Shown: in pieces, positions 43,549 to 51,400 of the stretch
How the letters are laid out: every line of letters starts with the position of its first letter
Numbering within the stretch: the stretch's first letter is position 1
Source: Blastococcus haudaquaticus
GTDB taxonomy: Bacteria; Actinomycetota; Actinomycetes; Mycobacteriales; Geodermatophilaceae
NCBI RefSeq assembly: GCF_900230285.1
Contig: NZ_OCNK01000001.1
Coordinates: 992,001 to 1,056,000, forward strand
Length of the DNA: 64,000 bases
Direction of reading: 5' to 3'
Notes under the pieces: model-generated
Databases searched by the model: none
Seen by the model: only the letters and a program-made list of their open reading frames with translations
What the model was told of the DNA's origin: nothing
Made by a program: the position numbers and the translations under genes

Positions 43549-43935
43549 TCAGAACGCGTCCCCGGTGCGCCAGGCCATCTCCTGGAGCGTCCAGCCGTTG
43601 CCGTCGGGGTCCTCGAACCCCGCGTACCGGACGCCGCCGCCGACGTCCTGCACCGCTCCGACGTCGACGCCGCGCCCGATCAGGTCGTCCCGGGCGCGCT
43701 CGATGCCGTCGACGACCAGGTGCAGACCACGGACCGATCCGGGAGTGCCCTGGTACGCGGGCACCCCGGTGCCGAAACCGACCGAGCAGGCCGAGCCCGG
43801 GGGCGTCAGCTGCACGACCCGCACCCCGTCCGCCGGGGTCACGTCGACGTCGAGGGTGAACCCGAGCCGGTCGGCGTAGAAGGCCTTGGCGCGGTCGACG
43901 TCGGCGACGGGGATCGGCACCAGTTCGAGCTTCAT
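43549..43935 (-). CDS. VOC-family (glyoxalase-like) protein
   Basis: 128-residue vicinal-oxygen-chelate protein with two beta-alpha-beta-beta-beta halves: MKLELVPIPVADVDRAKAFY at the start and YAGFEDPDGNGWTLQEM at the end. Possible metal ligands are H77-like in GLHLVVDG and the late glutamate in QEM. Substrate unknown; relatives include glyoxalases, dioxygenases and resistance proteins. The ATG at 43935 overlaps the DoxX stop (ATGA); GTG 43941 is an alternative with AGGAG 5 nt upstream. Last gene of the ArsR operon. Confidence 0.85.
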   Translation of the reverse strand: MKLELVPIPVADVDRAKAFYADRLGFTLDVDVTPADGVRVVQLTPPGSACSVGFGTGVPAYQGTPGSVRGLHLVVDGIERARDDLIGRGVDVGAVQDVGGGVRYAGFEDPDGNGWTLQEMAWRTGDAF

Positions 43936-44360
43936 GTCCACGGGGACTCCTGTGCACGACGGGACGGGACCAGGGCCCGGACATCGTCCCAGCGGGCCCA
44001 CGCGACCACGGCGGCCGCGACGAGGAGGGCGATCGTCAGCGCGGGGGTGACCTCGAGGACGACCACGTTGGTGAACGTCGCCCCCGTCATGAGCGCCACC
44101 AGGCCGAGTGCCGCGACGCCGGCCAGCCGCGGGACGAGGAGCCCGATCACGCCGAGCACCTCGCACGTGCCGACGAAGATGCGCAGCCACTGGCCGGCGC
44201 CGATGTCGGCGAACATCTCGACCATCGCCGCGTCGCCGGCGAGCTTCGCCAGACCGGCCATCGCGAACACGGCCGCCAGGGCCAGCCGCAGCACCAGGAC
44301 GGCGATCCTGCCGGCACCTCCGGCCGCAGTGCGCTGGGCGACCGCAGCCCCGGTGGTCAC
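43932..44360 (-). CDS. DoxX-family membrane protein
   Basis: 142-residue four-helix DoxX/DoxD-like protein (VLRLALAAVFAMAGLAKLAG is the first helix and signature). Family members sit with thiol or electron-transfer enzymes but have no settled function. The GTG at 44360 overlaps the stop of the upstream SRPBCC gene (GTGA), and its own stop overlaps the VOC start, so it is fully embedded in the operon. Confidence 0.85.
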   Translation of the reverse strand: MTTGAAVAQRTAAGGAGRIAVLVLRLALAAVFAMAGLAKLAGDAAMVEMFADIGAGQWLRIFVGTCEVLGVIGLLVPRLAGVAALGLVALMTGATFTNVVVLEVTPALTIALLVAAAVVAWARWDDVRALVPSRRAQESPWT

Positions 44361-44851
44361 GTCGTCCCGCCGGCACCGCCGGCCAGGAACTCGTCCAGCT
44401 TCTCGTAGCCCGCCGTCGCGCCGTCGACCATCCCGCTGGCGACGAAGGCGTCCCGGTCGGCGAAGGAGTCGCACAGCGAGGTGGTCGTCAGCCGAGTGCG
44501 GCCGCCGAGGTCCTCGAAGCGGTACTTCTCCAGCGCGACGCCGTCCGGGTCGCCCTCGAACGTGAGCGTCTGGACGATCAGCTCGGCGGGACGGAGCTCG
44601 TGGAAGCAGCCCCGGAAGCCGTACTCCTCACCGTCGCCCACGGCCAGGTAGCGGTAGGACCCGCCGGTGCGGGCGTCCCAGTGGTCGATCCGCATCTCGA
44701 TCTCGCGGGGGCCCATCCACTGCACGACCAGTGCCGGGTCGACGTGGGCGCGGTAGACCTTCTCCGGCGGGGCGTCGAACTCGCGCGCGATCCGGACGAG
44801 CGGCACGTCGGGGTCGGACACGATCTGGGTCTCGCGGGTGGTGCTGGTCAT
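44357..44851 (-). CDS. SRPBCC/AHSA1-like protein (second copy)
   Basis: 164-residue START/Bet v1-fold protein of the AHSA1 group: VRIAREFDAPPEKVYRAH, WMGPREIEM and the C-terminal ASGMVDGATAGYEKLDEFL. It binds hydrophobic small molecules rather than showing a catalytic motif. It is a clear paralogue of the upstream gene at 44929. Starts at ATG 44851 with GAGAGGAA upstream, and is separated from its paralogue by 77 bp. Confidence 0.88.
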   Translation of the reverse strand: MTSTTRETQIVSDPDVPLVRIAREFDAPPEKVYRAHVDPALVVQWMGPREIEMRIDHWDARTGGSYRYLAVGDGEEYGFRGCFHELRPAELIVQTLTFEGDPDGVALEKYRFEDLGGRTRLTTTSLCDSFADRDAFVASGMVDGATAGYEKLDEFLAGGAGGTT

Positions 44852-44928
44852 GACGGCATTCCTCTCTCGGGCCGATGATTCGGGGGGACGCCCCGGGCCG
44901 GCGGTCCGCCGGCCCGGGGCGCGGGGCA

Positions 44929-45414
44929 TCAGCCGCGGGCGAGGAGCTCGTCGAGCTTCGCGTAGCCCTCGTTGACGCCGACGTCCATGCCGCTGGCGAC
45001 GAAGCCGTCGCGGCCCTCGAACGAGTCGACCAGCGAGGTCGCCGTCAGCCGGGTGCGGCCGCCACCGATGTCCTCCAGGACCAGCTTCTCCAGCGCGACG
45101 CCGTCGGGCATGCCCTCGAACGTGAAGGTCTGCACGATGAGCTCGTCGGGCCGCAGCTCGTGGAAGGAGCCGTAGAAGCCGTACTCCTGGCCCTCGTGGA
45201 TCGCCGTGTACCGCCAGGAGCCGCCGGTGCGGCAGTCCCACTGGTCGATCCGCGTCTGCGTGCTGTCCGGCCCCATCCACTGGGCGACCAACTCGGGATC
45301 GGTGTGCGCGCGGTAGACCTTCGCCGGCGGCGCGTCGAACTCCCGGATGATCCGGACGATCGGGACGTCGGGGTCGGAGACGATCTGGGTCTCGTGCTTC
45401 GTGGTGCTGGTCAT
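44929..45414 (-). CDS. SRPBCC/AHSA1-like protein (first copy)
   Basis: 161-residue Bet v1-fold protein beginning MTSTTKHETQIVSDPDVPIV, nearly the same N-terminus as its downstream paralogue, so the pair arose by tandem duplication. Ligand unknown. The ATG at 45414 overlaps the stop of the ArsR gene (ATGA), so regulator and first effector are coupled. ArsR-plus-AHSA1 pairs are common in actinobacteria. Confidence 0.88.
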   Translation of the reverse strand: MTSTTKHETQIVSDPDVPIVRIIREFDAPPAKVYRAHTDPELVAQWMGPDSTQTRIDQWDCRTGGSWRYTAIHEGQEYGFYGSFHELRPDELIVQTFTFEGMPDGVALEKLVLEDIGGGRTRLTATSLVDSFEGRDGFVASGMDVGVNEGYAKLDELLARG

Positions 45415-45767
45415 GACGGGGTTCCTTCCGGGGGTGAGGTGACGGGCTCGTCCGGCATGGCTGCCAGGACGTCGTCCAGACGGCGGTAGCGCTCCTCGGC
45501 CTGCCGCCGGTACCGCTCGATCCACTTGGTCATCAGGTCGAAGACATTCGCTTCGAGGTGCACCGGGCGGCGTTGCGCCTCCCGGCTCCGGCTCACCAGG
45601 CCGGCGTCCTCGAGCACCTTGAGGTGCTTCGAGACGGCCTGGACGGTCACGTCGTAGGGCGCGGCGAGCTCGTTGACCGTGGCGTCGGCGACCGCGAGTC
45701 GCGCCACGATGTCCCGCCGGGTGGGGTCGGCCAGTGCCGAGAACACCCGGGAGAGCGGATCTGCCAC
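45411..45767 (-). CDS. ArsR-family repressor
   Basis: 118-residue winged-helix repressor: LADPTRRDIVARLAVADATVNELAAPYDVTVQAVSKHLKVLEDAGLVSR (given here in parts) covers the HTH, with the recognition helix VQAVSKHLKVLE. The metal-binding ELCVCDL motif of metal-sensing ArsR proteins is absent, so it is probably not a metalloregulator. The GTG at 45767 is chosen because GAGGAGG lies 8 nt upstream (GTG 45770 is also possible); the TTG at 45788 would place that Shine-Dalgarno inside the gene. First gene of a five-gene operon with twin operators. Confidence 0.88.
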   Translation of the reverse strand: MADPLSRVFSALADPTRRDIVARLAVADATVNELAAPYDVTVQAVSKHLKVLEDAGLVSRSREAQRRPVHLEANVFDLMTKWIERYRRQAEERYRRLDDVLAAMPDEPVTSPPEGTPS

Positions 45768-45784
45768 CACTTCGTCCTCCTCAT

Positions 45785-45846
45785 TCAACCTTTCGGTTGA
45801 GGAAGAGGTTAGGACGGCAAGCGGCCGTGGTCAACCGTTTGGTTGA
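45785..45846 (-). promoter_or_regulatory. Promoter flanked by two palindromic ArsR operators
   Basis: Two TCAACC-N4-GGTTGA palindromes lie at 45785-45800 and 45831-45846, centres 46 bp apart. Between and overlapping them is a minus-strand promoter with TTGACC (45834-45829) and TAACCT (45811-45806), spacing 17 bp. One site covers the -35, the other the start of transcription. Confidence 0.75.
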
Positions 45847-45865
45847 AGAAGTTGTCGGCGGCTGG

Positions 45866-47164
45866 TCAGCCGGCCGCGAGACGCGCGGCCCGCTGGGCGA
45901 CGTCGAGGCGCAGCGCCTCGGTGTCCACCGTGGTCGAGGCGGCGTCCCGGACGACCTGGCGACCGGCCACCCACACGTCGCGCACGTGCCGCCCGGCGCC
46001 GGACCACACCAGGTGCGCCAGCAGGTCCGCCGGATCACCGACCGGCTCGAAGACCAGGTCGCGGGTGTCGACGTGCACCAGGTCCGCGCGGCGCCCGGCC
46101 GTGAGCTGCCCGAGGTCGGGCCGGCCGATCGCGTCGGCCGCCCCTCCCGTGGCCAGCCAGACCGCCTCGGCCGCGGTGAGCGCCGTCGCCGACCGCTCCG
46201 AGAGGCGGGCGAAGGACGCGGCGAGCCGCAGGTCGGCCAGCAGGTCGAGGCCGTCGTTGGACGCCGGGCCGTCGGTGCCCATGCCCACCCGGATGCCGCG
46301 GTCGAGCATCGCCCGGAGCCGCGCGATCCCGCTGGCGAGCTTGGCGTTGCTGGCCGGGCAGTGCGCGACCGCGACGTCGTACTCCGCCCAGAGGTCGAGG
46401 TCGCCGTCGTCCATGTGCACGCAGTGCGCGGCCAGCACCCGGCCGCCCAGGACGTCGTGGGCCGCGAGCAGGGCCGGCACCGACAGGCCGTGCGTGGCGA
46501 GCAGCTCCGCACCCTCGGTCGCGGTCTCCGCCACGTGCAGGTGCAGCAGCCTGCCGTGCTCGCGGGTGAGCTGGGCCGCCTCGCGCAGTACGGGGAGCGG
46601 GACGGTGTAGGCGGCGTGCGGCCCGATCCCGAACTCCACGGAGCCGTCGTCCGGCGCGCTCGCGAACAGCCTCAGGGCGTCGGCCAGCTGCTCCTGGAGC
46701 GGCGGCAGGCTCGGCATCGGGATGAGCGTGGCGAGGATCAGCGCGCGGGCGCCGGTGGTGCCGACGGCGGCGGCGATGCGCTCCGAATGGAAGTACATCT
46801 CGACACTGGTGGTCACGCCGTTGCGGAGCATCTCCGCGGAGGCGGCGGTCATGGCCACCTCCACGTCGTCCCCGGTGAGCCGGGCCTCCCGCGGCCACAT
46901 CACCTCCTGCAGCCACCGGTCCAGCGGAAGGCCCTCGCCCTGCCCGCGGAACAGCACCATCGGGGCGTGGGAGTGGGTGTTGACCATGCCCGGCATGAGC
47001 AGGCCCGGGAGCTCGACGAGCTCGGCGTCCCCGGCCGGCGGGGCGTCGGCGGCCGGCCCGACCCAGGTGATCAGGCCGTCGTCGACGTCGACGACGGCAT
47101 CCGGGACGACCGTCCCCTCCCGGTCCCCGACGACGACGGCGCGGGCGGTGAACCGGTGCGACAT
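45866..47164 (-). CDS. TRZ/ATZ-type amidohydrolase (deaminase)
   Basis: 432-residue metal-dependent amidohydrolase with an N-terminal beta-sandwich and TIM barrel. Metal ligands are H64 and H66 (VNTHSHAPM), with HLHVAET, AHCVHMD and GTDGPASND carrying the remaining His and Asp residues. Closest known activities are S-adenosylhomocysteine/5'-methylthioadenosine or other purine-type deaminases (MtaD group). No Shine-Dalgarno; TAGGTT lies 8 nt before the ATG at 47164. Its 3' end reaches the ArsR operators. Confidence 0.85.
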   Translation of the reverse strand: MSHRFTARAVVVGDREGTVVPDAVVDVDDGLITWVGPAADAPPAGDAELVELPGLLMPGMVNTHSHAPMVLFRGQGEGLPLDRWLQEVMWPREARLTGDDVEVAMTAASAEMLRNGVTTSVEMYFHSERIAAAVGTTGARALILATLIPMPSLPPLQEQLADALRLFASAPDDGSVEFGIGPHAAYTVPLPVLREAAQLTREHGRLLHLHVAETATEGAELLATHGLSVPALLAAHDVLGGRVLAAHCVHMDDGDLDLWAEYDVAVAHCPASNAKLASGIARLRAMLDRGIRVGMGTDGPASNDGLDLLADLRLAASFARLSERSATALTAAEAVWLATGGAADAIGRPDLGQLTAGRRADLVHVDTRDLVFEPVGDPADLLAHLVWSGAGRHVRDVWVAGRQVVRDAASTTVDTEALRLDVAQRAARLAAG

Positions 47165-47172
47165 GGAACCCG

Positions 47173-47178
47173 AACCTA
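47173..47178 (-). promoter_or_regulatory. -10-like hexamer for a leaderless start
   Basis: TAGGTT on the minus strand lies 8 nt before the amidohydrolase ATG. Confidence 0.4.
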
Positions 47179-47236
47179 GTGCCGCGCCGCCCGAGGGGCG
47201 CGGCGACGTCGCGGAGCCGCCGATACCGTGGTGGCC

Positions 47237-47917
47237 ATGTCACTCCTCGCCGCCGCCGCATCCGACGAGGGCGGGATCACCGGCTTCCTGCTGGACCTGG
47301 TCGACAGGCTGGGCGCGGTCGGAGTCGGTCTGAGCATCCTGGCCGAGACGGTCATCCCGCCGATCCCCAGCGAGGCGGTGCTCGGGCTGGCGGGGGTGCT
47401 GATCAACGAGGGCCGGATGAACGTCGTCCCCGTCGTCCTCTTCGCGACGCTCGGCTCCGTCATCGGCGCGATCTTCTTCTACTTCGTGGGCAAGGCGCTG
47501 GGCCCGCGCCGGTCGCACGCGTTCCTCGACCGGCTGCCGCTGGTGGAGACCGAGGACGTGGACAGGACCTTCGCCTGGTTCGAGCGGCACGGCCGCTCGG
47601 CGGTCTTCTTCGGCCGCATGGTGCCGATCGTGCGCAGCTTCATCTCGGTTCCGGCCGGGGTCGTGCGCATGCCGTTCGGGCAGTTCCTGCTGTTCACCAC
47701 CGCGGGCAGCCTGATCTGGAACAGCGTGCTGATCGGCCTGGGCGTCGCGGCCGGTGACTTCATCCGGGACAACCTGAAGTACCTGGACTACCTCGTCGTC
47801 GCGGCCGTGGTCGCCGTCGTTGGCTGGTTCGTCTACCGCAAGGCGTCCGGGAAGCTGCACCGTCCTCCGGCAGCGGGCAGCACGCTGCCGGTGGACGAGC
47901 GCGACCAGGCTCCGTGA
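47237..47917 (+). CDS. DedA-family membrane protein
   Basis: 226-residue DedA/VTT-domain protein, a family now linked to lipid-carrier (undecaprenyl phosphate) flipping. Signature parts are ETVIPPIPSEAVLGLAGVLI (first re-entrant region) and FFGRMVPIVRSFISVPAGVVRM (here FFGRMVPIVRSFISVPAG). A last helix lies at about 185-207 before a Pro-rich tail. ATG 47237 chosen over GTG 47228; GATACC at 47222-47227 may be a -10. Its stop overlaps the next GTG. Confidence 0.9.
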   Translation: MSLLAAAASDEGGITGFLLDLVDRLGAVGVGLSILAETVIPPIPSEAVLGLAGVLINEGRMNVVPVVLFATLGSVIGAIFFYFVGKALGPRRSHAFLDRLPLVETEDVDRTFAWFERHGRSAVFFGRMVPIVRSFISVPAGVVRMPFGQFLLFTTAGSLIWNSVLIGLGVAAGDFIRDNLKYLDYLVVAAVVAVVGWFVYRKASGKLHRPPAAGSTLPVDERDQAP

Positions 47918-47958
47918 CCGGATTCCATGTGACCGGATTCGATGTGACCGGACTCGGT
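47914..47958 (+). repeat. 15-bp tandem repeat at a gene start
   Basis: Three imperfect copies of GTGACCGGATTCnAT at 47914, 47929 and 47944 encode V-T-G-F/L-x repeats and supply three in-frame GTG codons. Confidence 0.85.
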
Positions 47959-48573
47959 GTCGAGACCCCGCACGGCCCGGCCCGCGCGCACGTGACGGAC
48001 GGCGGCGGCGGAACGACCGGCACGCTCGTTCTCGGGCACGGCGCCGGCGGTGGCGTGGAGTCCGTCGACCTGGTGGCGGTCACGGACGAGGCGGCGCGGG
48101 CCGGCTGGCGGGTGGTGCGGGTGGAGCAGCCGTGGCGGGTGGCCGGCAAGCGCATCGCCACGGCGCCGCCCACGCTCGACGCGGGGTGGAGCGCGGTGCT
48201 GGACCGGCTCCGGGCGGACGACGTCCTCACCGGCCCCCTGGTGCTCGGTGGACGGAGCGCCGGGGCACGGGTGGCGTGCCGGACGGCGGCCGCGCAGGGC
48301 GCAGCCGGGGTGCTGGCGCTGGCGTTCCCGCTGCACCCGCCCGGCCGGCCGGAGAAGAGCCGCGCGGACGAGCTGACCGCCGTCCCGGTGCCGCTGGTCG
48401 TCGTCCAGGGCGAGACCGACGCCTTCGGCGGACCGGCGGACGTGGCGGCGGTGCTCACCGGGCAGGCGGGCGCCTCGGTCTACGCCGTCCCTGGTGACCA
48501 CTCGCTGAAGCGCAACGTCGACATCGTGGCCGCTGCCGCGATGTCCTGGCTGGACGACCTCGTCGCTCGCTGA
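47914..48573 (+). CDS. Alpha/beta-hydrolase (Tex30/KANSL3-like)
   Basis: 219-residue alpha/beta-hydrolase-fold protein. The oxyanion turn LVLGHGAGGGVES, nucleophile S in GGRSAGARVAC, acid region VVVQGETDAFGG and histidine GDHSLKR form a complete triad. Substrate unknown. The first 15 codons are three copies of a 15-bp repeat, each beginning with GTG, so starts at 47914, 47929 or 47944 are all possible. The first overlaps the DedA stop (GTGA), suggesting coupling. Confidence 0.8.
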   Translation: MTGFHVTGFDVTGLGVETPHGPARAHVTDGGGGTTGTLVLGHGAGGGVESVDLVAVTDEAARAGWRVVRVEQPWRVAGKRIATAPPTLDAGWSAVLDRLRADDVLTGPLVLGGRSAGARVACRTAAAQGAAGVLALAFPLHPPGRPEKSRADELTAVPVPLVVVQGETDAFGGPADVAAVLTGQAGASVYAVPGDHSLKRNVDIVAAAAMSWLDDLVAR

Positions 48574-48583
48574 GCACGCCTCG

Positions 48584-50119
48584 TCAGAAGGGTGCCGGTT
48601 CGTCCTCGAGCTGTGCCGCACGGACGGCCGGGTCGTCGTAGCCCGGTGGTCGGGTGACCCGGGTGACCCCGCTGGGTGTGGTGACGGTGAGGACGCCGTC
48701 CGAAGTCATCGAGAAGGACCAGCCAGGGGCGTGGGTCTTGAGGCGGTGGTGCCGTCGGCAGAGGCAACAGAGGTTCTCGCAGGCCGTGGCGCCGCCCTCG
48801 GCGTGGGCGCGCATGTGGTCGAGGTCGGCCCAGCCGGCGGAGTTCCGGCAGCCGGGCTGACGGCACGTGCGGTCGCGCGTCATGACGAACCGCTCCTGTG
48901 CCGGCGTGTGCCGGTAGCGGCCGACCGGAGGTGGCCGGTCCAGGACCGGGCAGTCGCACTGACCGTCGGGGTGCTGGGGGCAGCCGCGGCGGGCCAGGCG
49001 TTCCAGCTCGGCGCGGGTGACGACGGCGCGCAGCGCGCCCGTCGCGGGATGGGTGAGGGCCAGGTGCAGGGTGCCGCCGGCGGGTGCCTGCAGCCCACCG
49101 GGGCAGAGCGCGTCCAGCTCTTCGAGCAGGGCGCGCAGGTGGGCGGCGGTGATCGCCTCGCCGTTCAGCTCCGCCGTCGGCGTCGAGGCCGGTCCCCGGA
49201 GCGCGTCGGGGGGTGCGAGCACCGTCAGATGAGCCGTGACGGGTGGCCGGGAGGTGTCCCAGGGCCGGGTGACCAGGTCGTAGAGCACCCCGACCCGCAG
49301 CTGCCCGATGCCGCGCGAGTCGCCGTCCGCCTTCGCCATGTGCGCGTAGCGGTCCATGGTGCGACTGATGGTGTCGGCCATCTCCCGGGGCAGGAACACC
49401 GACAGCTCCGCCATCCCGTCGCGCATCGGGCGGACCGCCACGTCGGCGGCGCGGGCGGCCTGCCGGCGCCGGCGGTCGGCAGCGGCGGGGTCGTGGCGGA
49501 GCAACTCGGCGCGCACCGCGGCCTGCAGCCGGCGGACGGGCAGTTCCCGCGCCCCCGGCAGGACCGCAGCCTCCACGGCGGCCAGCACGTGCGGCTCCAC
49601 CTCCCGCGAGGGCGCCAGCAGCTCGGCGGCCAACGCGAGGCCGCGCGGCCGGTCCAGCCGACCGTCGGCCATCGCCGCCCACGTGCCGGGCAGGTGGCGG
49701 ACCAGCAGCACGGAGAGGTCGGCCTGTTTCGTCGCGGCGGTGCGGGAGCAGCGGGAGATGATCGCCAGCTCGTCGGCGAAGAACTCGCTCACCCCGGGCG
49801 CCGCTTCCCGGCCGGGCGCGGGCAGCCCGTCCGGTGACGCCGCGCCGGGCTCACCGATCTGCCGGTCCTGCGAGTCCGGCCGCCGACGGGCGAGCTCGGC
49901 GACCAGTTGCGCCCGGTAGGCCGTCAGCTGCGCATCCACCTGGTCGACGCGCTGCACCTCGGCCGCGAGCTCTCGGTCGGTGCGGGAGCGCACCGGCATG
50001 AGCTCGCCTAGCCGCGTGGGTCGTTCGATCACCCCGGGCGGGAGGATCGACGGCGGCCACGACGGCTCATCGAGGGTGTTGACCGTCACCCCGACGCCGA
50101 ACCCACCGCCCTCGAACAC
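48584..50119 (-). CDS. DUF222/13E12-type HNH endonuclease-like protein
   Basis: 511-residue protein of the actinobacterial 13E12-repeat family: helical DUF222 from about residue 60 to 380, then an HNH nuclease domain with C-x4-C, D-H (WADLDHMRAHAEGG) and C-x2-C-HH (CCLCRRHHRLKT). These genes occur in many scattered copies in actinobacteria; function is unproven, and DNA repair or mobile nuclease roles have been proposed. GTG start at 50119 with TATCGT 7 nt upstream and no Shine-Dalgarno. Confidence 0.9.
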   Translation of the reverse strand: MFEGGGFGVGVTVNTLDEPSWPPSILPPGVIERPTRLGELMPVRSRTDRELAAEVQRVDQVDAQLTAYRAQLVAELARRRPDSQDRQIGEPGAASPDGLPAPGREAAPGVSEFFADELAIISRCSRTAATKQADLSVLLVRHLPGTWAAMADGRLDRPRGLALAAELLAPSREVEPHVLAAVEAAVLPGARELPVRRLQAAVRAELLRHDPAAADRRRRQAARAADVAVRPMRDGMAELSVFLPREMADTISRTMDRYAHMAKADGDSRGIGQLRVGVLYDLVTRPWDTSRPPVTAHLTVLAPPDALRGPASTPTAELNGEAITAAHLRALLEELDALCPGGLQAPAGGTLHLALTHPATGALRAVVTRAELERLARRGCPQHPDGQCDCPVLDRPPPVGRYRHTPAQERFVMTRDRTCRQPGCRNSAGWADLDHMRAHAEGGATACENLCCLCRRHHRLKTHAPGWSFSMTSDGVLTVTTPSGVTRVTRPPGYDDPAVRAAQLEDEPAPF

Positions 50120-50126
50120 ATGAGCG

Positions 50127-50132
50127 ACGATA
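50127..50132 (-). promoter_or_regulatory. -10-like hexamer for a leaderless start
   Basis: TATCGT on the minus strand lies 7 nt before the GTG of the DUF222-HNH gene. Confidence 0.4.
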
Positions 50133-50173
50133 CGGAGGGGGTCTGACAGTTCGGGCCCCCGACCAGGAGGTTC

Positions 50174-51262
50174 TCAGCGGCGGCGACGACGCCGTCGGAC
50201 CAGCAGCGTGAGGACCAGCAGCACGCCGGCCACACCGGCAGCCGACGCGGCATAGCGGGCCATGGCGGCACCGCCGGCCACCTCGAGCAGGTCGATCGGC
50301 TCCGGCTCCGTCTGCGGACGGGCCACGGGCCGCGGACCGGCCGAGGGAACGCTGCGCACCGGGCCGCCGGTCGCCGGCCGCTTCGGCGGAGCCGTGGGCC
50401 CACCGGGCGGCGCACTGGGGGCCTTGGCCGTCGCGGGCGCGGTGTCCGCCACGGCAGGAGCGGCGTCGGTGGTGGCGGCCGGAGCGGCCTCCTCCAGCGG
50501 CGGCACGGCCTTCACCGGCACGGTCTTGGCCGCCGCCTTCTTCGCCGGTGCCGCCTTCTTCGCGGGGGCCGCCTTGGCGGCCGGCGTCGCCTTCTTGGCC
50601 GGCTCCACGGGGCTGGAGGCGCTCACCTTGTCCGTCGCCGCCGCGGCGGCCTTCTTCGTGGTCGCGGCCGCCTTCTTCACCGCTCCACCGCCTGCGCCGT
50701 TCGACGCGGCCTGCTCTGCCGACGCGGCGATCTCCTCGACCGCGCCGGTGACGGTGGCGGCAGCCTTCGCCGCGGGGCTCGCGCTCGCGGCCGCGCGGGC
50801 GGCGTCCCCCTGCGCGTCGCCCTCCCCGAGCTGGGCGGCCAGCTTGTCGGCGAACTGCCCGAGCAGCTTGTTCCCGACGTCGGTCATGACGCCCCGGCCG
50901 AACTGCGCGGGCCGGCCGGTGATGTTGAGGTCGGTCAGCACGTCGACCCGCGTGATCGCGCCCTCCGCCGCCAGCTTCGCCGTGATGGTCGCCGCCGCCG
51001 TGCCGTTGCCCCGCTGGTCCTTGCCCTTGGCGTCGATGACGGCGCGGTGGGCGGCCTCGTCCTTCTCGACGAACGACGCCTTGCCCTGGTAGGTCAGGTT
51101 GATCGGGCCCAGCTTGACCTTGACCCGCCCGGTGAAGTCATCGCCGTCGACGCTGTCGAGCGCGGCACCGGGCATGCAGGGCGCGATCCGCTCGATGTCG
51201 AGGAGCACCCGCCAGGCCTCGTCGAGCGGCACGGGCACGGTGAACGAGTTCTCCAGCTGCAC
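50174..51262 (-). CDS. coxG: CoxG-like SRPBCC protein with Ala/Lys-rich linker and tail anchor
   Basis: 362 residues. The first ~150 are a CoxG/SRPBCC domain starting MQLENSFTVPVPLDEAWRVL, with CMPGAALDSVDGDDFTGRV. CoxG helps maturation or membrane recruitment of CO-dehydrogenase-type molybdenum enzymes. The next ~180 residues are low-complexity Ala/Lys/Pro with repeated PAKKA units, and a single membrane helix at about 330-355 is followed by RRRRRR. It therefore looks C-terminally anchored. It lies downstream of coxS-coxL-coxM (139-bp gap) with its own AGGAGG before the GTG at 51262. Confidence 0.85.
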   Translation of the reverse strand: MQLENSFTVPVPLDEAWRVLLDIERIAPCMPGAALDSVDGDDFTGRVKVKLGPINLTYQGKASFVEKDEAAHRAVIDAKGKDQRGNGTAAATITAKLAAEGAITRVDVLTDLNITGRPAQFGRGVMTDVGNKLLGQFADKLAAQLGEGDAQGDAARAAASASPAAKAAATVTGAVEEIAASAEQAASNGAGGGAVKKAAATTKKAAAAATDKVSASSPVEPAKKATPAAKAAPAKKAAPAKKAAAKTVPVKAVPPLEEAAPAATTDAAPAVADTAPATAKAPSAPPGGPTAPPKRPATGGPVRSVPSAGPRPVARPQTEPEPIDLLEVAGGAAMARYAASAAGVAGVLLVLTLLVRRRRRRR

Positions 51263-51400
51263 GGATGACCTCCTGGAGGTGCGTCCGGTCGACCCACCCC
51301 CGAGGGGCGGGCCGACCGGGACGGACGGGTACGGACCGGCGCGGCCCCGTCCAGAGCACCGCCCCGAGTGCGAGGGGTGGGGAGGACGGGGTCCCTCAAG

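Noticed and set aside
45771-45788. TTG start of the ArsR gene at 45788
   Set aside because: It would put the strong GAGGAGG Shine-Dalgarno inside the gene and the start within the operator; GTG 45767/45770 fits better.
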